Shown one piece after another: positions 17,864-25,207 of a stretch of DNA of 64,000 nt. Every line of letters starts with the position of its first letter. The first letter of the stretch is position 1. Under the pieces are notes generated by a model that saw nothing but the letters and a program-made list of their open reading frames with translations, was not told the DNA's origin and made no database searches. Source of the DNA: Mycolicibacterium sp. MU0053 (lineage in GTDB: Bacteria; Actinomycetota; Actinomycetes; Mycobacteriales; Mycobacteriaceae); the NCBI RefSeq assembly GCF_963378095.1, contig NZ_OY726397.1, forward strand, positions 4,278,001 to 4,342,000. The letters are read 5' to 3'. Made by a program: the position numbers and the translations under genes.

Positions 17864-19348
17864 ATGGCTGTGCCGCAGTACGAGTTCATCATCGTGGGCG
17901 CCGGATTCGGGGGCATCGGGGCGGCGATCCAACTGCGCCGCCTCGGCTACGACAACCTCGTGATCCTCGACCGCGAGGACGACCTCGGCGGCACCTGGCA
18001 CGTCAACCACTACCCGGGTCTGGCCGTCGACGTGCCGACCACCACCTACAGCTATTCCTTCGAACCGAACCCGAACTGGTCGCGGCTCTACACCCCCGGC
18101 CCGGAGATCAAGCAATACGCGGCCGACATCGCCGACAAGTACGACGTGCGCGGCTACATGCGGTTCAACACCGTCGTCGAATCCGCCCGCTGGGACGACG
18201 AGGCCAAGACCTGGGCCGTGACGCTGCGCGACGGGGACGTCCTGACCACGCGGTATCTGATCACCGCGACGGGTTTCCTGTCCCAGCCCAAGACCCCCGA
18301 CATCCCGGGCATCACGACGTTCGAGGGGCGGGTCATCCACACCACGGACTGGGACGACGACTACGACCCCGCCGGTCAACGGGTGGCCGTGATCGGCACC
18401 GGGGCCACCGCGGTCCAGCTCATCCCCGAATTGGCCCGGCGCGCCGCCGATCTCACGGTGTATCAGCGCACCCCGATCTGGGTGGTACCGAAGATCGATG
18501 TGCGGTTCGGGCGGCTGGCGCGCGGGTTGTTCACCCGGGTGCCGGCGACCCAGCGCGCGGTGCGGGCGATCACCGACGCCGTCTACGAGTTCCTGGTCTA
18601 CGTGGGTGTGCTGCGCTACGACAGCGTCGGGCGGCTCAACGTCGCCGCGCGGGTGCTGGCACACGTGCACCGATTCGCCTCCATCCGGGATCGGCAGGTG
18701 CGCCGCAAGCTGACCCCCGATTACGAATTCGGCTGCAAGCGACCGACGTTCTCCAACACCTATTACCGGACCTTCGCCAAGCCGCACGTCCATCTGCAGG
18801 CCGACGGGATCGAGCGGATCGAGGCCGACGGGATCGTCAACGCCGACGGCACCAAGACCGTGATCGACACCTTGGTGTTGGCCACCGGGTTCGACCTGTG
18901 GGAGGCCAACTTCCCCGCGATCGAGGTCATCGGCCGCGACGGGCGCAATCTGGGCAAGTGGTGGCGCGACACCAGATTCCAGGCGTATCAGGGCATCACG
19001 GTACCGTTCTTCCCGAATTTCCTGAGTCTGGCCAGTCCGTACGCGTTCCTGGGGCTGAACTTCTTCAATACCATGGAATACCAGATGCGGCACATGGACC
19101 GGCTGTTCGGCGAGCTGCAACGCAGGGGTGCAACGGTTTTCGAGATCACCGCGGATGCCAACGCGCGCTACCTGGACCAGATGACCGAGATGCTCGGCGA
19201 CTCGCTGTTCACCACGGGCAACTGCGCCACGGCCCGCTCGTACTATTACAATCCGGCCGGTGAGGCAACACTGCTGCGGCCGATGACCACCAAGTCCGCG
19301 CTGACCGAGGCCTCGACCTACCCCGTCACCGACTACGAATTCAGCTGA
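17864..19348 (+). CDS. Flavin-containing (Baeyer-Villiger-type) monooxygenase
   Basis: This 494-aa FAD/NADPH enzyme has the FAD-binding motif IIVGAGFGGIGAAIQL at residues 8-23 and the NADPH-binding VIGTGATAVQLIPEL at about 177. The BVMO fingerprint is FEGRVIHTTDWDDD (FxGxxxHTxxWD form). It also has LVLATGFDLWEANF and the late aromatic region FFPNFLSLASPYAFLGLNFF. Such enzymes insert oxygen next to ketones or S-oxygenate, like EthA. A TetR-type palindrome covers the promoter. A 92-aa membrane protein gene follows by 16 nt. Confidence 0.92.
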   Translation: MAVPQYEFIIVGAGFGGIGAAIQLRRLGYDNLVILDREDDLGGTWHVNHYPGLAVDVPTTTYSYSFEPNPNWSRLYTPGPEIKQYAADIADKYDVRGYMRFNTVVESARWDDEAKTWAVTLRDGDVLTTRYLITATGFLSQPKTPDIPGITTFEGRVIHTTDWDDDYDPAGQRVAVIGTGATAVQLIPELARRAADLTVYQRTPIWVVPKIDVRFGRLARGLFTRVPATQRAVRAITDAVYEFLVYVGVLRYDSVGRLNVAARVLAHVHRFASIRDRQVRRKLTPDYEFGCKRPTFSNTYYRTFAKPHVHLQADGIERIEADGIVNADGTKTVIDTLVLATGFDLWEANFPAIEVIGRDGRNLGKWWRDTRFQAYQGITVPFFPNFLSLASPYAFLGLNFFNTMEYQMRHMDRLFGELQRRGATVFEITADANARYLDQMTEMLGDSLFTTGNCATARSYYYNPAGEATLLRPMTTKSALTEASTYPVTDYEFS

Positions 19349-19364
19349 ACAGAAAGGTTCATCC

Positions 19365-19643
19365 GTGTCCGGAGAATCAAGCAAGTCTGCCACCATGCCA
19401 AAAATCGCCGGTTTGGCCATCGCGGCGACCGGGCTGGCGCACTTCGTGCGTCCGCAGCTGTTCGAGCCGATGTCCAAGCCGCTGTTCCCGCACAACACCC
19501 GCCGGCACATCTACACCAACGGCAGCATCGAGACCGCCCTGGGCCTCGGGATGATCAGCCGCAAGACGCGCAAGCTGGCACTTCTCAGCGGGGCCGGTTA
19601 CCTCGGCTACCTCGGCCTCACCGCGGCCCGCAGCACCCGCTAA
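19365..19643 (+). CDS. Small membrane protein co-transcribed with the monooxygenase
   Basis: This 92-aa protein starts at GTG 19365 behind AGAAAGGTTC. It has two to three weak hydrophobic segments (IAGLAIAATGLAHFV; TALGLGMI; LLSGAGYLGYLGLTAA) separated by NTRRHIYTNGSIE. It is likely an actinobacterial DoxX/DUF-type membrane protein. The function is unknown. The stop overlaps the convergent TetR stop by 4 nt. Confidence 0.7.
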   Translation: MSGESSKSATMPKIAGLAIAATGLAHFVRPQLFEPMSKPLFPHNTRRHIYTNGSIETALGLGMISRKTRKLALLSGAGYLGYLGLTAARSTR

Positions 19644-20860
19644 ACCCCGAGCGTCACATGCATCAGCCGCCGCACGCTGGCCTGGACATGAGCCGAGTCG
19701 TCATAGGAGACAAGCCGACCCAGGTCTATCACCAGCGCCATGGCGGCATGCACGGCGAACCGCGCCGCACCCTGGCTGAGCTCCGGCCGCACCGAGGTCA
19801 GTAGCCGGGTCCACGAGTCGATGGTGGAGCGCTGCACATTGCGCAGCAGCTCCTGATCGGCCGCACCCAGATTGACCCGCTCGGTGTAGTACACGTACGC
19901 CAGCTCCGGGCTGGCGAACGAGCTCGCGACGTAGGCCGCGATCAACCGCTGCAACGCCTGCCGCGGATCGCCGACACCGGCCAGCACCGAGGCCAGCTCG
20001 CCCGAGACGCGGTCGGCCCCGCGGTGGAACACCGCCGAGAGGATGTCCTGCTTGCCGGGGAAGTACCGGTAGATCGCCGAGGTGGGAATGCCTACGGCCG
20101 CGGCGATCTCGCCCATGCTGGTCTCGTGGTAGCCCTGCCGGTCGAACAGCAGCAGCGACTGCTGCAGCAGCGCCTCGTAACGGCTGATGGTGTGCGGTTC
20201 GGCCATCGGCCGCGGTTCGACGGCGGGCTCCTTGGCGGCCTCGGCGGCGGTCGGCAGGTCCGCGGCGAGCACGTCCTGGGCCAACCGCACCAGCAAGGTC
20301 CGCACCTGGGCCACGGGCAGTTTCGCGCGATGGTCGGCGATGCTGCCGACCACGCTCAACGCCCCCGACGACAACATCCGGCGTTCGAACGACGGCAAGG
20401 TGGGCCGCAGCTGACGCATCGGCTGCTGGATCCGGCGGTTGACCAGCCGGATCTGCGCCAGCAGTTGCGCTTGGTCCTCGCCCTGCAGGTAGCGACCCTC
20501 CCACCGGTACAGCCCGCCAGACTCCCGGTTGGCGATCGCGACATCGACGATGGCCTCGATCACCTTGGCCTGCAATTCGGTGGCCGATCCGGTGGCCGCC
20601 TCGTCCTCGCAGAACTCGGTCGCGTCCACCAGTTGCTGACCCAGGGTCAGGACCGCGGCGCGGAACAGGTCGTACTTGTTGGCGTAGTGCCGGTACAGCG
20701 CCGTGGCGGTGATGTCGAGCCGCGCGGCAATGTCGTCCATGCCCACCGCGTGGTACCCGCGGGCGCTGAAGGCCGCGGCGGCGACGCGCGCAATCTGGGC
20801 CTTACGGTCCTTCGGACGTCGACGAACGCCGTCGGCGGTGGCGGCTCGGCTTGTCGGCAC
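19640..20860 (-). CDS. Tandem TetR-family regulator with two DNA-binding domains
   Basis: This 406-aa protein carries two complete TetR helix-turn-helix domains. The first is at about residues 22-75 (AAAAFSARGYHAVGMDDIAARLDITATALYRHYANKYDLF). The second is at about 235-285 (LLLFDRQGYHETSMGEIAAAVGIPTSAIYRYFPGKQDIL). Each is followed by a ligand-binding-type helical region. This is about twice the usual TetR length. The start is GTG 20860, with a -10 element 6 nt upstream. It converges on the monooxygenase operon, whose promoter has a TetR palindrome. Confidence 0.9.
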   Translation of the reverse strand: MPTSRAATADGVRRRPKDRKAQIARVAAAAFSARGYHAVGMDDIAARLDITATALYRHYANKYDLFRAAVLTLGQQLVDATEFCEDEAATGSATELQAKVIEAIVDVAIANRESGGLYRWEGRYLQGEDQAQLLAQIRLVNRRIQQPMRQLRPTLPSFERRMLSSGALSVVGSIADHRAKLPVAQVRTLLVRLAQDVLAADLPTAAEAAKEPAVEPRPMAEPHTISRYEALLQQSLLLFDRQGYHETSMGEIAAAVGIPTSAIYRYFPGKQDILSAVFHRGADRVSGELASVLAGVGDPRQALQRLIAAYVASSFASPELAYVYYTERVNLGAADQELLRNVQRSTIDSWTRLLTSVRPELSQGAARFAVHAAMALVIDLGRLVSYDDSAHVQASVRRLMHVTLGV

Positions 20861-20866
20861 GCACCC

Positions 20867-20872
20867 ACATTA
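20867..20872 (-). promoter_or_regulatory. -10 element for the tandem TetR gene (leaderless)
   Basis: On the minus strand TAATGT ends 6 nt before the GTG at 20860. No ribosome-binding site is visible. Confidence 0.5.
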
Positions 20873-20973
20873 GACCCGGCGCGCCGTTTGCATCGCCGAA
20901 CGCAAGGCCCGGATTCGCCCACCTCCGCGCCGAACGCCGGTTAACATAGTGGCAACACAACGAAGGGGACCCC

Positions 20974-21198
20974 ATGCTCGCCAAGCTTCGTCAGGTGCTG
21001 AGTTACCAGTTCACCATCGCGGAACTCCTCGGGCTGGGCATCATCCTCGGCACCCCCTACTTGATCATCGGGGCAATCTGGTCGATGACCCACACCGCTC
21101 ACCTCGAGCATCTGCAGGGTGCCGATCTGGTGGTCTCCTTCCTCGGTTCCATCGTCTCCTGGCCGGTCCTGCTGTTTTCGAATGTGTGCATGACATGA
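20974..21198 (+). CDS. Small two-helix membrane protein
   Basis: This 74-aa protein starts at ATG 20974 behind GAAGGGGAC. Two hydrophobic helices are visible (LLGLGIILGTPYLIIGAIW and VVSFLGSIVSWPVLLFSNV). A possible -10 (TAACAT, 20942-20947) lies upstream. The stop overlaps the next ATG (ATGA), so it is translationally coupled to the MpaB-type oxygenase. A role as anchor or partner for that enzyme is inference. Confidence 0.72.
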   Translation: MLAKLRQVLSYQFTIAELLGLGIILGTPYLIIGAIWSMTHTAHLEHLQGADLVVSFLGSIVSWPVLLFSNVCMT

Positions 21199-22076
21199 CC
21201 GGTCCGCGCCCGTTGACCACCGCCGACACCCGGATCACGATCGGGCGCCGCACCGCGCGCTGGGATGACCGCGAACCCACGGTCGCCGACGCAATGGACT
21301 TCTGGTCGTTCGCGGCCGGCGCCGCCAACGTCGTGATGCAACTGTCGCGGCCCGGCGTCGGCCACGGCGTCGCGGAAAGCAAGGTCACTTCCGGCAGCCT
21401 CATGCACCATCCGTGGAAACGGGCCCGGACCACCTTCAGCTATCTGGCGGTGGCGATCCTGGGCACCGACGCCGACCGCGCCGCGTTCCGCGCGGCGGTC
21501 GACGGCGCCCACCGACTGGTGCGCTCCACACCCGAGAGCCCGGTGCAGTACAACGCGTTCGATCGGGATCTACAGATGTGGGTCGCCGCCTGCCTGTTCG
21601 TCGGGTTGGAGGACACCTATCAGCTGCTGCGCGGTGAGCTCAGCGCCGAGCATGCCGAGATCTTCTACCGTTCGGCGTTCACCCTGGGCACCACTTTGCA
21701 GGTCGGCGAGGAGCAGTGGCCGCCCACCCGGGCGGGCTTCGACGACTACTGGAACACCGCCTGCGCGCAGGTGGCCATCGAAGACACGGTCCGCGCGTAT
21801 CTGAACGATCTGCTGAACCTGCGGATGATCACCGGGCTGCTGCGCCCAGGCTTCGGACCGCTGCTGCGTTTCCTCACCGCCGGCTTCCTGGCGCCGGTGT
21901 TCCGCGAGGCGCTCGGCGTGCCGTGGTCGCCGCGCCGGCAGCGCTGGTTCGAGCGGCTGTTCCTGCTGGTGTCGCTGGCCAACCGGTTCCTGCCGAAGTT
22001 CATCCGCCAGGGCGGCAGCCAGCTGCTGTTGTCGGATATCCGCAGGCGAACCCGACGGGGGAAGAGGTTGATCTGA
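21195..22076 (+). CDS. MpaB-family oxygenase-like protein (DUF2236)
   Basis: This 293-aa protein has DUF2236 (MpaB/latex-clearing-like) features. These are VVMQLSRPGVGHGVAESKV, SLMHHPWKRARTTFSYLAVAILG, YNAFDRDLQMWVAACLFVGLEDTYQLL and a C-terminal helical region ending in basic residues. Family members bind heme b and cleave or oxidise isoprenoid-like substrates, but most mycobacterial ones are unassigned. It starts at ATG 21195, overlapping the upstream stop. The next gene starts on its last base. Confidence 0.85.
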   Translation: MTGPRPLTTADTRITIGRRTARWDDREPTVADAMDFWSFAAGAANVVMQLSRPGVGHGVAESKVTSGSLMHHPWKRARTTFSYLAVAILGTDADRAAFRAAVDGAHRLVRSTPESPVQYNAFDRDLQMWVAACLFVGLEDTYQLLRGELSAEHAEIFYRSAFTLGTTLQVGEEQWPPTRAGFDDYWNTACAQVAIEDTVRAYLNDLLNLRMITGLLRPGFGPLLRFLTAGFLAPVFREALGVPWSPRRQRWFERLFLLVSLANRFLPKFIRQGGSQLLLSDIRRRTRRGKRLI

Positions 22077-22405
22077 TGGGCGGAGAACTCACGACGCGCC
22101 GACTGTTGGCGATGATCGCGGCCGGCCTGGTGCTGTTGGTCGGGGTGCTGGCCCTGTGGCAGCCGGTGCACCTGTCCGAGTTCGACAACTATGGATTGCA
22201 GATCAGTTGCGGCTCCGGCTTTTTCAGCGACATGTCGCATCCCGAGATCGCCGACGGTGGGCCCGGTCCGCTGACCGAGCGGTGCGAGTCGGCGCTGCTG
22301 GTCCGCCGGGCCTGGGCGATCCCGACCGCGGTACTGGGCGCCGCCGTGTTGCTGACGCTGGCGCTGCGGGGCACCCGGGTGGTCAGCCCGCAATCCCGGC
22401 AATGA
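22076..22405 (+). CDS. Small membrane protein with a two-cysteine extracytoplasmic loop
   Basis: This 109-aa protein has two transmembrane helices (about residues 9-27 and 79-97). The 50-residue loop between them contains LQISCGSGFF and TERCESALLVRR, so a disulfide is possible. The ATG shares one base with the preceding stop. The 3' end overlaps the convergent TetR gene by 23 nt. Similar small proteins with a conserved CGS...C...R pattern occur in actinobacteria. The function is unknown. Confidence 0.72.
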   Translation: MGGELTTRRLLAMIAAGLVLLVGVLALWQPVHLSEFDNYGLQISCGSGFFSDMSHPEIADGGPGPLTERCESALLVRRAWAIPTAVLGAAVLLTLALRGTRVVSPQSRQ

Positions 22406-22994
22406 GCCGCTCGCACACCGCATCCATCTCCGCGCGCGCGGCGTCGCGGTCCTCGGCCCGGGAGACATAGAGCGCCGCCTCGTCGAGGGCGCCCAACAGC
22501 ACGTGCGCGGTCGGCCGCAGTGGTTGCTCCGGGATCTCGCCGGCGGCGATGGCCTGCCCGAGCATCGTCTCGATGACACCGAGCCCGTACTTCAGACCGA
22601 TCGCGCGCCAGCGTTCCCACCCCAACACCGACGGCGCGTCGATCAGAACGATCTGCTGGACATCCGGCGCCACGCAGTGATCGAGGAACAACCGCGCCCC
22701 GAGCCGCATCGCGGCCAGCGGCCCCGCCGGGTCGGCCGCGGCTATCGCGGCGCCCACGTCGGCCACCAGGTCCGTCTCCACCGCCTCGTGGACCGCCGCG
22801 AACAGCTCGGCCTTGTCGGCGAACTGGTGGTACAGCGCACCCCGGGTGACCCCGGCCGCGGCCACGATCTCCTGGGTGGACACCTCGCTGAAGCCCTTGT
22901 CGGCAAACAGCTTCCGGGCGGCCGCCAGCAGCTGCGCGCGGGTGGCCGCGGTGCGCTCGGCCTGAGTCCTGCGGGCTGAACCCTTGACTTTCAT
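22383..22994 (-). CDS. TetR/AcrR-family transcriptional repressor
   Basis: This 203-aa protein has a typical TetR N-terminus (RAQLLAAARKLFADKGFSEVSTQEIVAAAGVTRGALYHQFADKAELFAAV, residues 19-68) and a C-terminal ligand-binding domain. Its start codon at 22994 lies within a pair of repeated palindromic operators at 22987-23033, so it is probably autoregulated. The same operators control the divergent hydrolase gene at 23060. Confidence 0.93.
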   Translation of the reverse strand: MKVKGSARRTQAERTAATRAQLLAAARKLFADKGFSEVSTQEIVAAAGVTRGALYHQFADKAELFAAVHEAVETDLVADVGAAIAAADPAGPLAAMRLGARLFLDHCVAPDVQQIVLIDAPSVLGWERWRAIGLKYGLGVIETMLGQAIAAGEIPEQPLRPTAHVLLGALDEAALYVSRAEDRDAARAEMDAVCERLIAGIAG

Positions 22995-23033
22995 ACTGCG
23001 TGTACGTAACTTTCATACTCAGTGTTTGTAAGT
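22987..23033. promoter_or_regulatory. Two tandem TetR operators with a 22-bp repeat period
   Basis: ACTTTCATACT occurs at 22987-22997 and again at 23009-23019. The two 22-bp units match at 18 positions, a spacing of about two helical turns. The second copy lies in a 25-bp imperfect palindrome (23009-23033) whose arms ACTT and AAGT mirror each other with only three mismatched pairs. The first copy covers the TetR start codon. This fits cooperative repression of both divergent genes. Confidence 0.78.
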
Positions 23034-23059
23034 TGTCTTGGTCGAAAGGATAGCCCACC

Positions 23060-23890
23060 ATGGCGCACCTCACGCTGCCCCAGGCGACGATCCCCTACCG
23101 CGAATTGGGCCCGGCGGATTCGTCGCATCCGCCGGTGCTGTTCGTGCACGGCGCGCTCGTCGACTCCAGGCTGTGGTCGGGCGTCGCCGAACGGCTCGCC
23201 GAACAGGGGTTCCGCTGCGTGCTGCCGGATCTGCCGCTGGGCGCGCACCGCACGCCGGTCACCGACCGCGCCGCGCTGTCGCCGGCCGGGGTGGCCGAGC
23301 TGATCCACGATTTCCTGATCGCCCTGGACCTGCACGATGTCACGCTCGTCGGCAACGACACCGGCGGCGGCGTGTGCCAATTCCTCATCGACGCCCACCC
23401 CGAGCGGATCGGTCGGCTGGTGCTCACCAACTGCGATGCCTTCGACAAGTTCCCGCCGTTCCCGTTCAACGCGATCTTCGCGCTGATGAGCTCGACGGTC
23501 TCGGTGCGCGCGTTGACCGCGCTCACCGCGGTCAAGGCGGTGCGGCACTCCCCGGTGGGTTACGGACTGCTGGCCGAGTCGCCGGATCCCGCGCTGACCG
23601 CGTCCTGGATGGAGCCGGCGCGCACCGACCCGGCCATCGCCGGCGACTTCGCGGCGCTGACCCGTGCGATCGGGCGCACCGACCTGACCGCGGTGGCACC
23701 GCGCCTGCACCGGTTCACCAAACCGGTGCGGCTGGTCTGGGGCACCCGCGACCGGTGCTTCACTCCCGAGCTGGGCCGCCGGCTGGGCGCACTGTTCCCC
23801 GATTCCGCCCTCGTCGAGGTGTCCGACGCGAGTACCTTTGTGCCGCTGGACAACCCGGGCGCGGTGGTCGAGGCGATCGCGAGCTGCTGA
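23060..23890 (+). CDS. Alpha/beta-fold hydrolase with Asp nucleophile motif and no standard catalytic His
   Basis: This 276-aa protein has LFVHGALVDSRLW (HG oxyanion motif) and a nucleophile elbow VGNDTGGGVCQ, where Asp replaces Ser as in haloalkane dehalogenases and epoxide hydrolases. The usual His motif near the C-terminus reads DASTFVPLDNPGAV, so the expected His is Thr. A related actinobacterial subfamily with the same GNDTGG and TFVP pattern is recalled. The reaction is unknown. Expression is probably controlled by the adjacent TetR through the two operators just upstream. Confidence 0.85.
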   Translation: MAHLTLPQATIPYRELGPADSSHPPVLFVHGALVDSRLWSGVAERLAEQGFRCVLPDLPLGAHRTPVTDRAALSPAGVAELIHDFLIALDLHDVTLVGNDTGGGVCQFLIDAHPERIGRLVLTNCDAFDKFPPFPFNAIFALMSSTVSVRALTALTAVKAVRHSPVGYGLLAESPDPALTASWMEPARTDPAIAGDFAALTRAIGRTDLTAVAPRLHRFTKPVRLVWGTRDRCFTPELGRRLGALFPDSALVEVSDASTFVPLDNPGAVVEAIASC

Positions 23891-23897
23891 CGCGCCC

Positions 23898-23917
23898 TGT
23901 CCCCCGATCGGGGGACA
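23898..23917. repeat. Perfect 20-bp palindrome between hydrolase and MFS gene
   Basis: TGTCCCCCGATCGGGGGACA is a perfect palindrome 7 nt after the hydrolase stop and 69 nt before the MFS start. As RNA it gives an 8-bp stem with a GATC loop, so it may terminate the hydrolase transcript. As DNA it could be an operator for the transporter gene. Confidence 0.65.
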
Positions 23918-23986
23918 CCGGGTTCATCCGGTGGACCGGCCGATCACCCGATCCCGGCAAAGCCGCCGCGGCCCTACGTTTTTCGT

Positions 23987-25207
23987 ATGACCGCAGCCCT
24001 GGACACCTCGCCGCAGCAGGGCCGATTCCCGCAGCTGATCACGCACGGCACGTTCTACAGTGCCGGCACCCAACTCAGCAACGTCGCGGTGGTGCTGCCG
24101 TTCATCTGCGCGGGCCGCGGGATGGGGTGGGTGGCGGCGCTGCTGTACCCGGCGTACTGCATCGGCAAGGCCGTCGGCAACGCCGTGTCCCCGGGCGTCC
24201 TGCAATGGTCCCACCAGCAGCGCCATCTCGTGGTGGCGACCACGGTGGCCGCCATGGCGGTCCTCGTCGGCCTCACCGCCGCGGTGTCGACGGGCGGCGG
24301 GGCCGTACCGGTGGCGCTGCTGGCCACCTCCGCACTGCTCGGGCTGGGGTCGGGGCTGTCCAACGTCGCGTTCACCGACATCGCCTCGAGCCGCCTGTCC
24401 GACGGGCGCCGCGGTGACCTGCTGCTCGGTCAGAGCGCTGCCGGGTCGCTGCTGGCCACCGCGGTCACCCTGGTCCTGGTGCCGGTGTTGGTGCGCGGCG
24501 ACGCCGCGGCCCAGAGCGTGTCCCTGCTGTGGTTCGGCGCGGCCGGCCTGGCGGCCGCGGGCGTGGCGGCGTTGTTCGTCGGCCCGGTTCGGATGCCGAC
24601 GCCCGCCGTGCGTCAGTCGCTGTCGGACACGATGCGCGACGGCATCCGGGCCGCCCGCTCCCTGCCCTGGTTTCGCCGCTACGTGCTGACCCAGCTGATG
24701 TTCGTGCCGGTCTCGCTCGGGACCACCTTCTACAGCCTGCGGGCCGCTCAGGGGCAGGACAAGCTGCCGATGCTGATCGTGGTGTCGAGTGCCGCGCTGC
24801 TGGGCGGCTCGGCGCTGTGGCGCGCGGTGTACCGGATCTTCGGCGTGCGGGGCATGCTGCTGGGCAGCGCGCTCATGAGCACCGCGGCCGCGGTGGCCAC
24901 CCTGCTTGCCGAGCTGCTGGACATGTGGTCCTCGGGATGGCTGCTGGCCGTGGTGTTCCTGTTGGTGACCATGGCCAACCAGGCGGTCTACACCGCGTCG
25001 ATGACGTGGGTCGGCCTGCTCGCCGACAGCCGCGACCGGGCCGCCCTGATCGGCCTGGGCTCAGCGCTGATCGCCGTCGCGACGTGTCTGATCGGTGCGC
25101 TGGTCGGTCAGATCGCCCTGGACCGCTCCGGCAGCGCACCGGTGGTCATCATGCTGGTCCTCAGCGTGGGCGCGGTGCTCGTCGCGCGGCGCGCACCGCG
25201 CTCATGA
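23987..25207 (+). CDS. MFS-type transporter
   Basis: This 406-aa protein has about 12 hydrophobic helices with a central loop near residue 205 (RMPTPAVRQSLSDTMRDGIRAARSLPWFRRYVL). Helix composition and length fit the major facilitator superfamily. No drug-family signature was identified. It follows the TetR-regulated hydrolase but is separated by a strong palindrome. It converges on lpqL with a 6-nt overlap. Export or uptake direction is unknown. Confidence 0.8.
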   Translation: MTAALDTSPQQGRFPQLITHGTFYSAGTQLSNVAVVLPFICAGRGMGWVAALLYPAYCIGKAVGNAVSPGVLQWSHQQRHLVVATTVAAMAVLVGLTAAVSTGGGAVPVALLATSALLGLGSGLSNVAFTDIASSRLSDGRRGDLLLGQSAAGSLLATAVTLVLVPVLVRGDAAAQSVSLLWFGAAGLAAAGVAALFVGPVRMPTPAVRQSLSDTMRDGIRAARSLPWFRRYVLTQLMFVPVSLGTTFYSLRAAQGQDKLPMLIVVSSAALLGGSALWRAVYRIFGVRGMLLGSALMSTAAAVATLLAELLDMWSSGWLLAVVFLLVTMANQAVYTASMTWVGLLADSRDRAALIGLGSALIAVATCLIGALVGQIALDRSGSAPVVIMLVLSVGAVLVARRAPRS

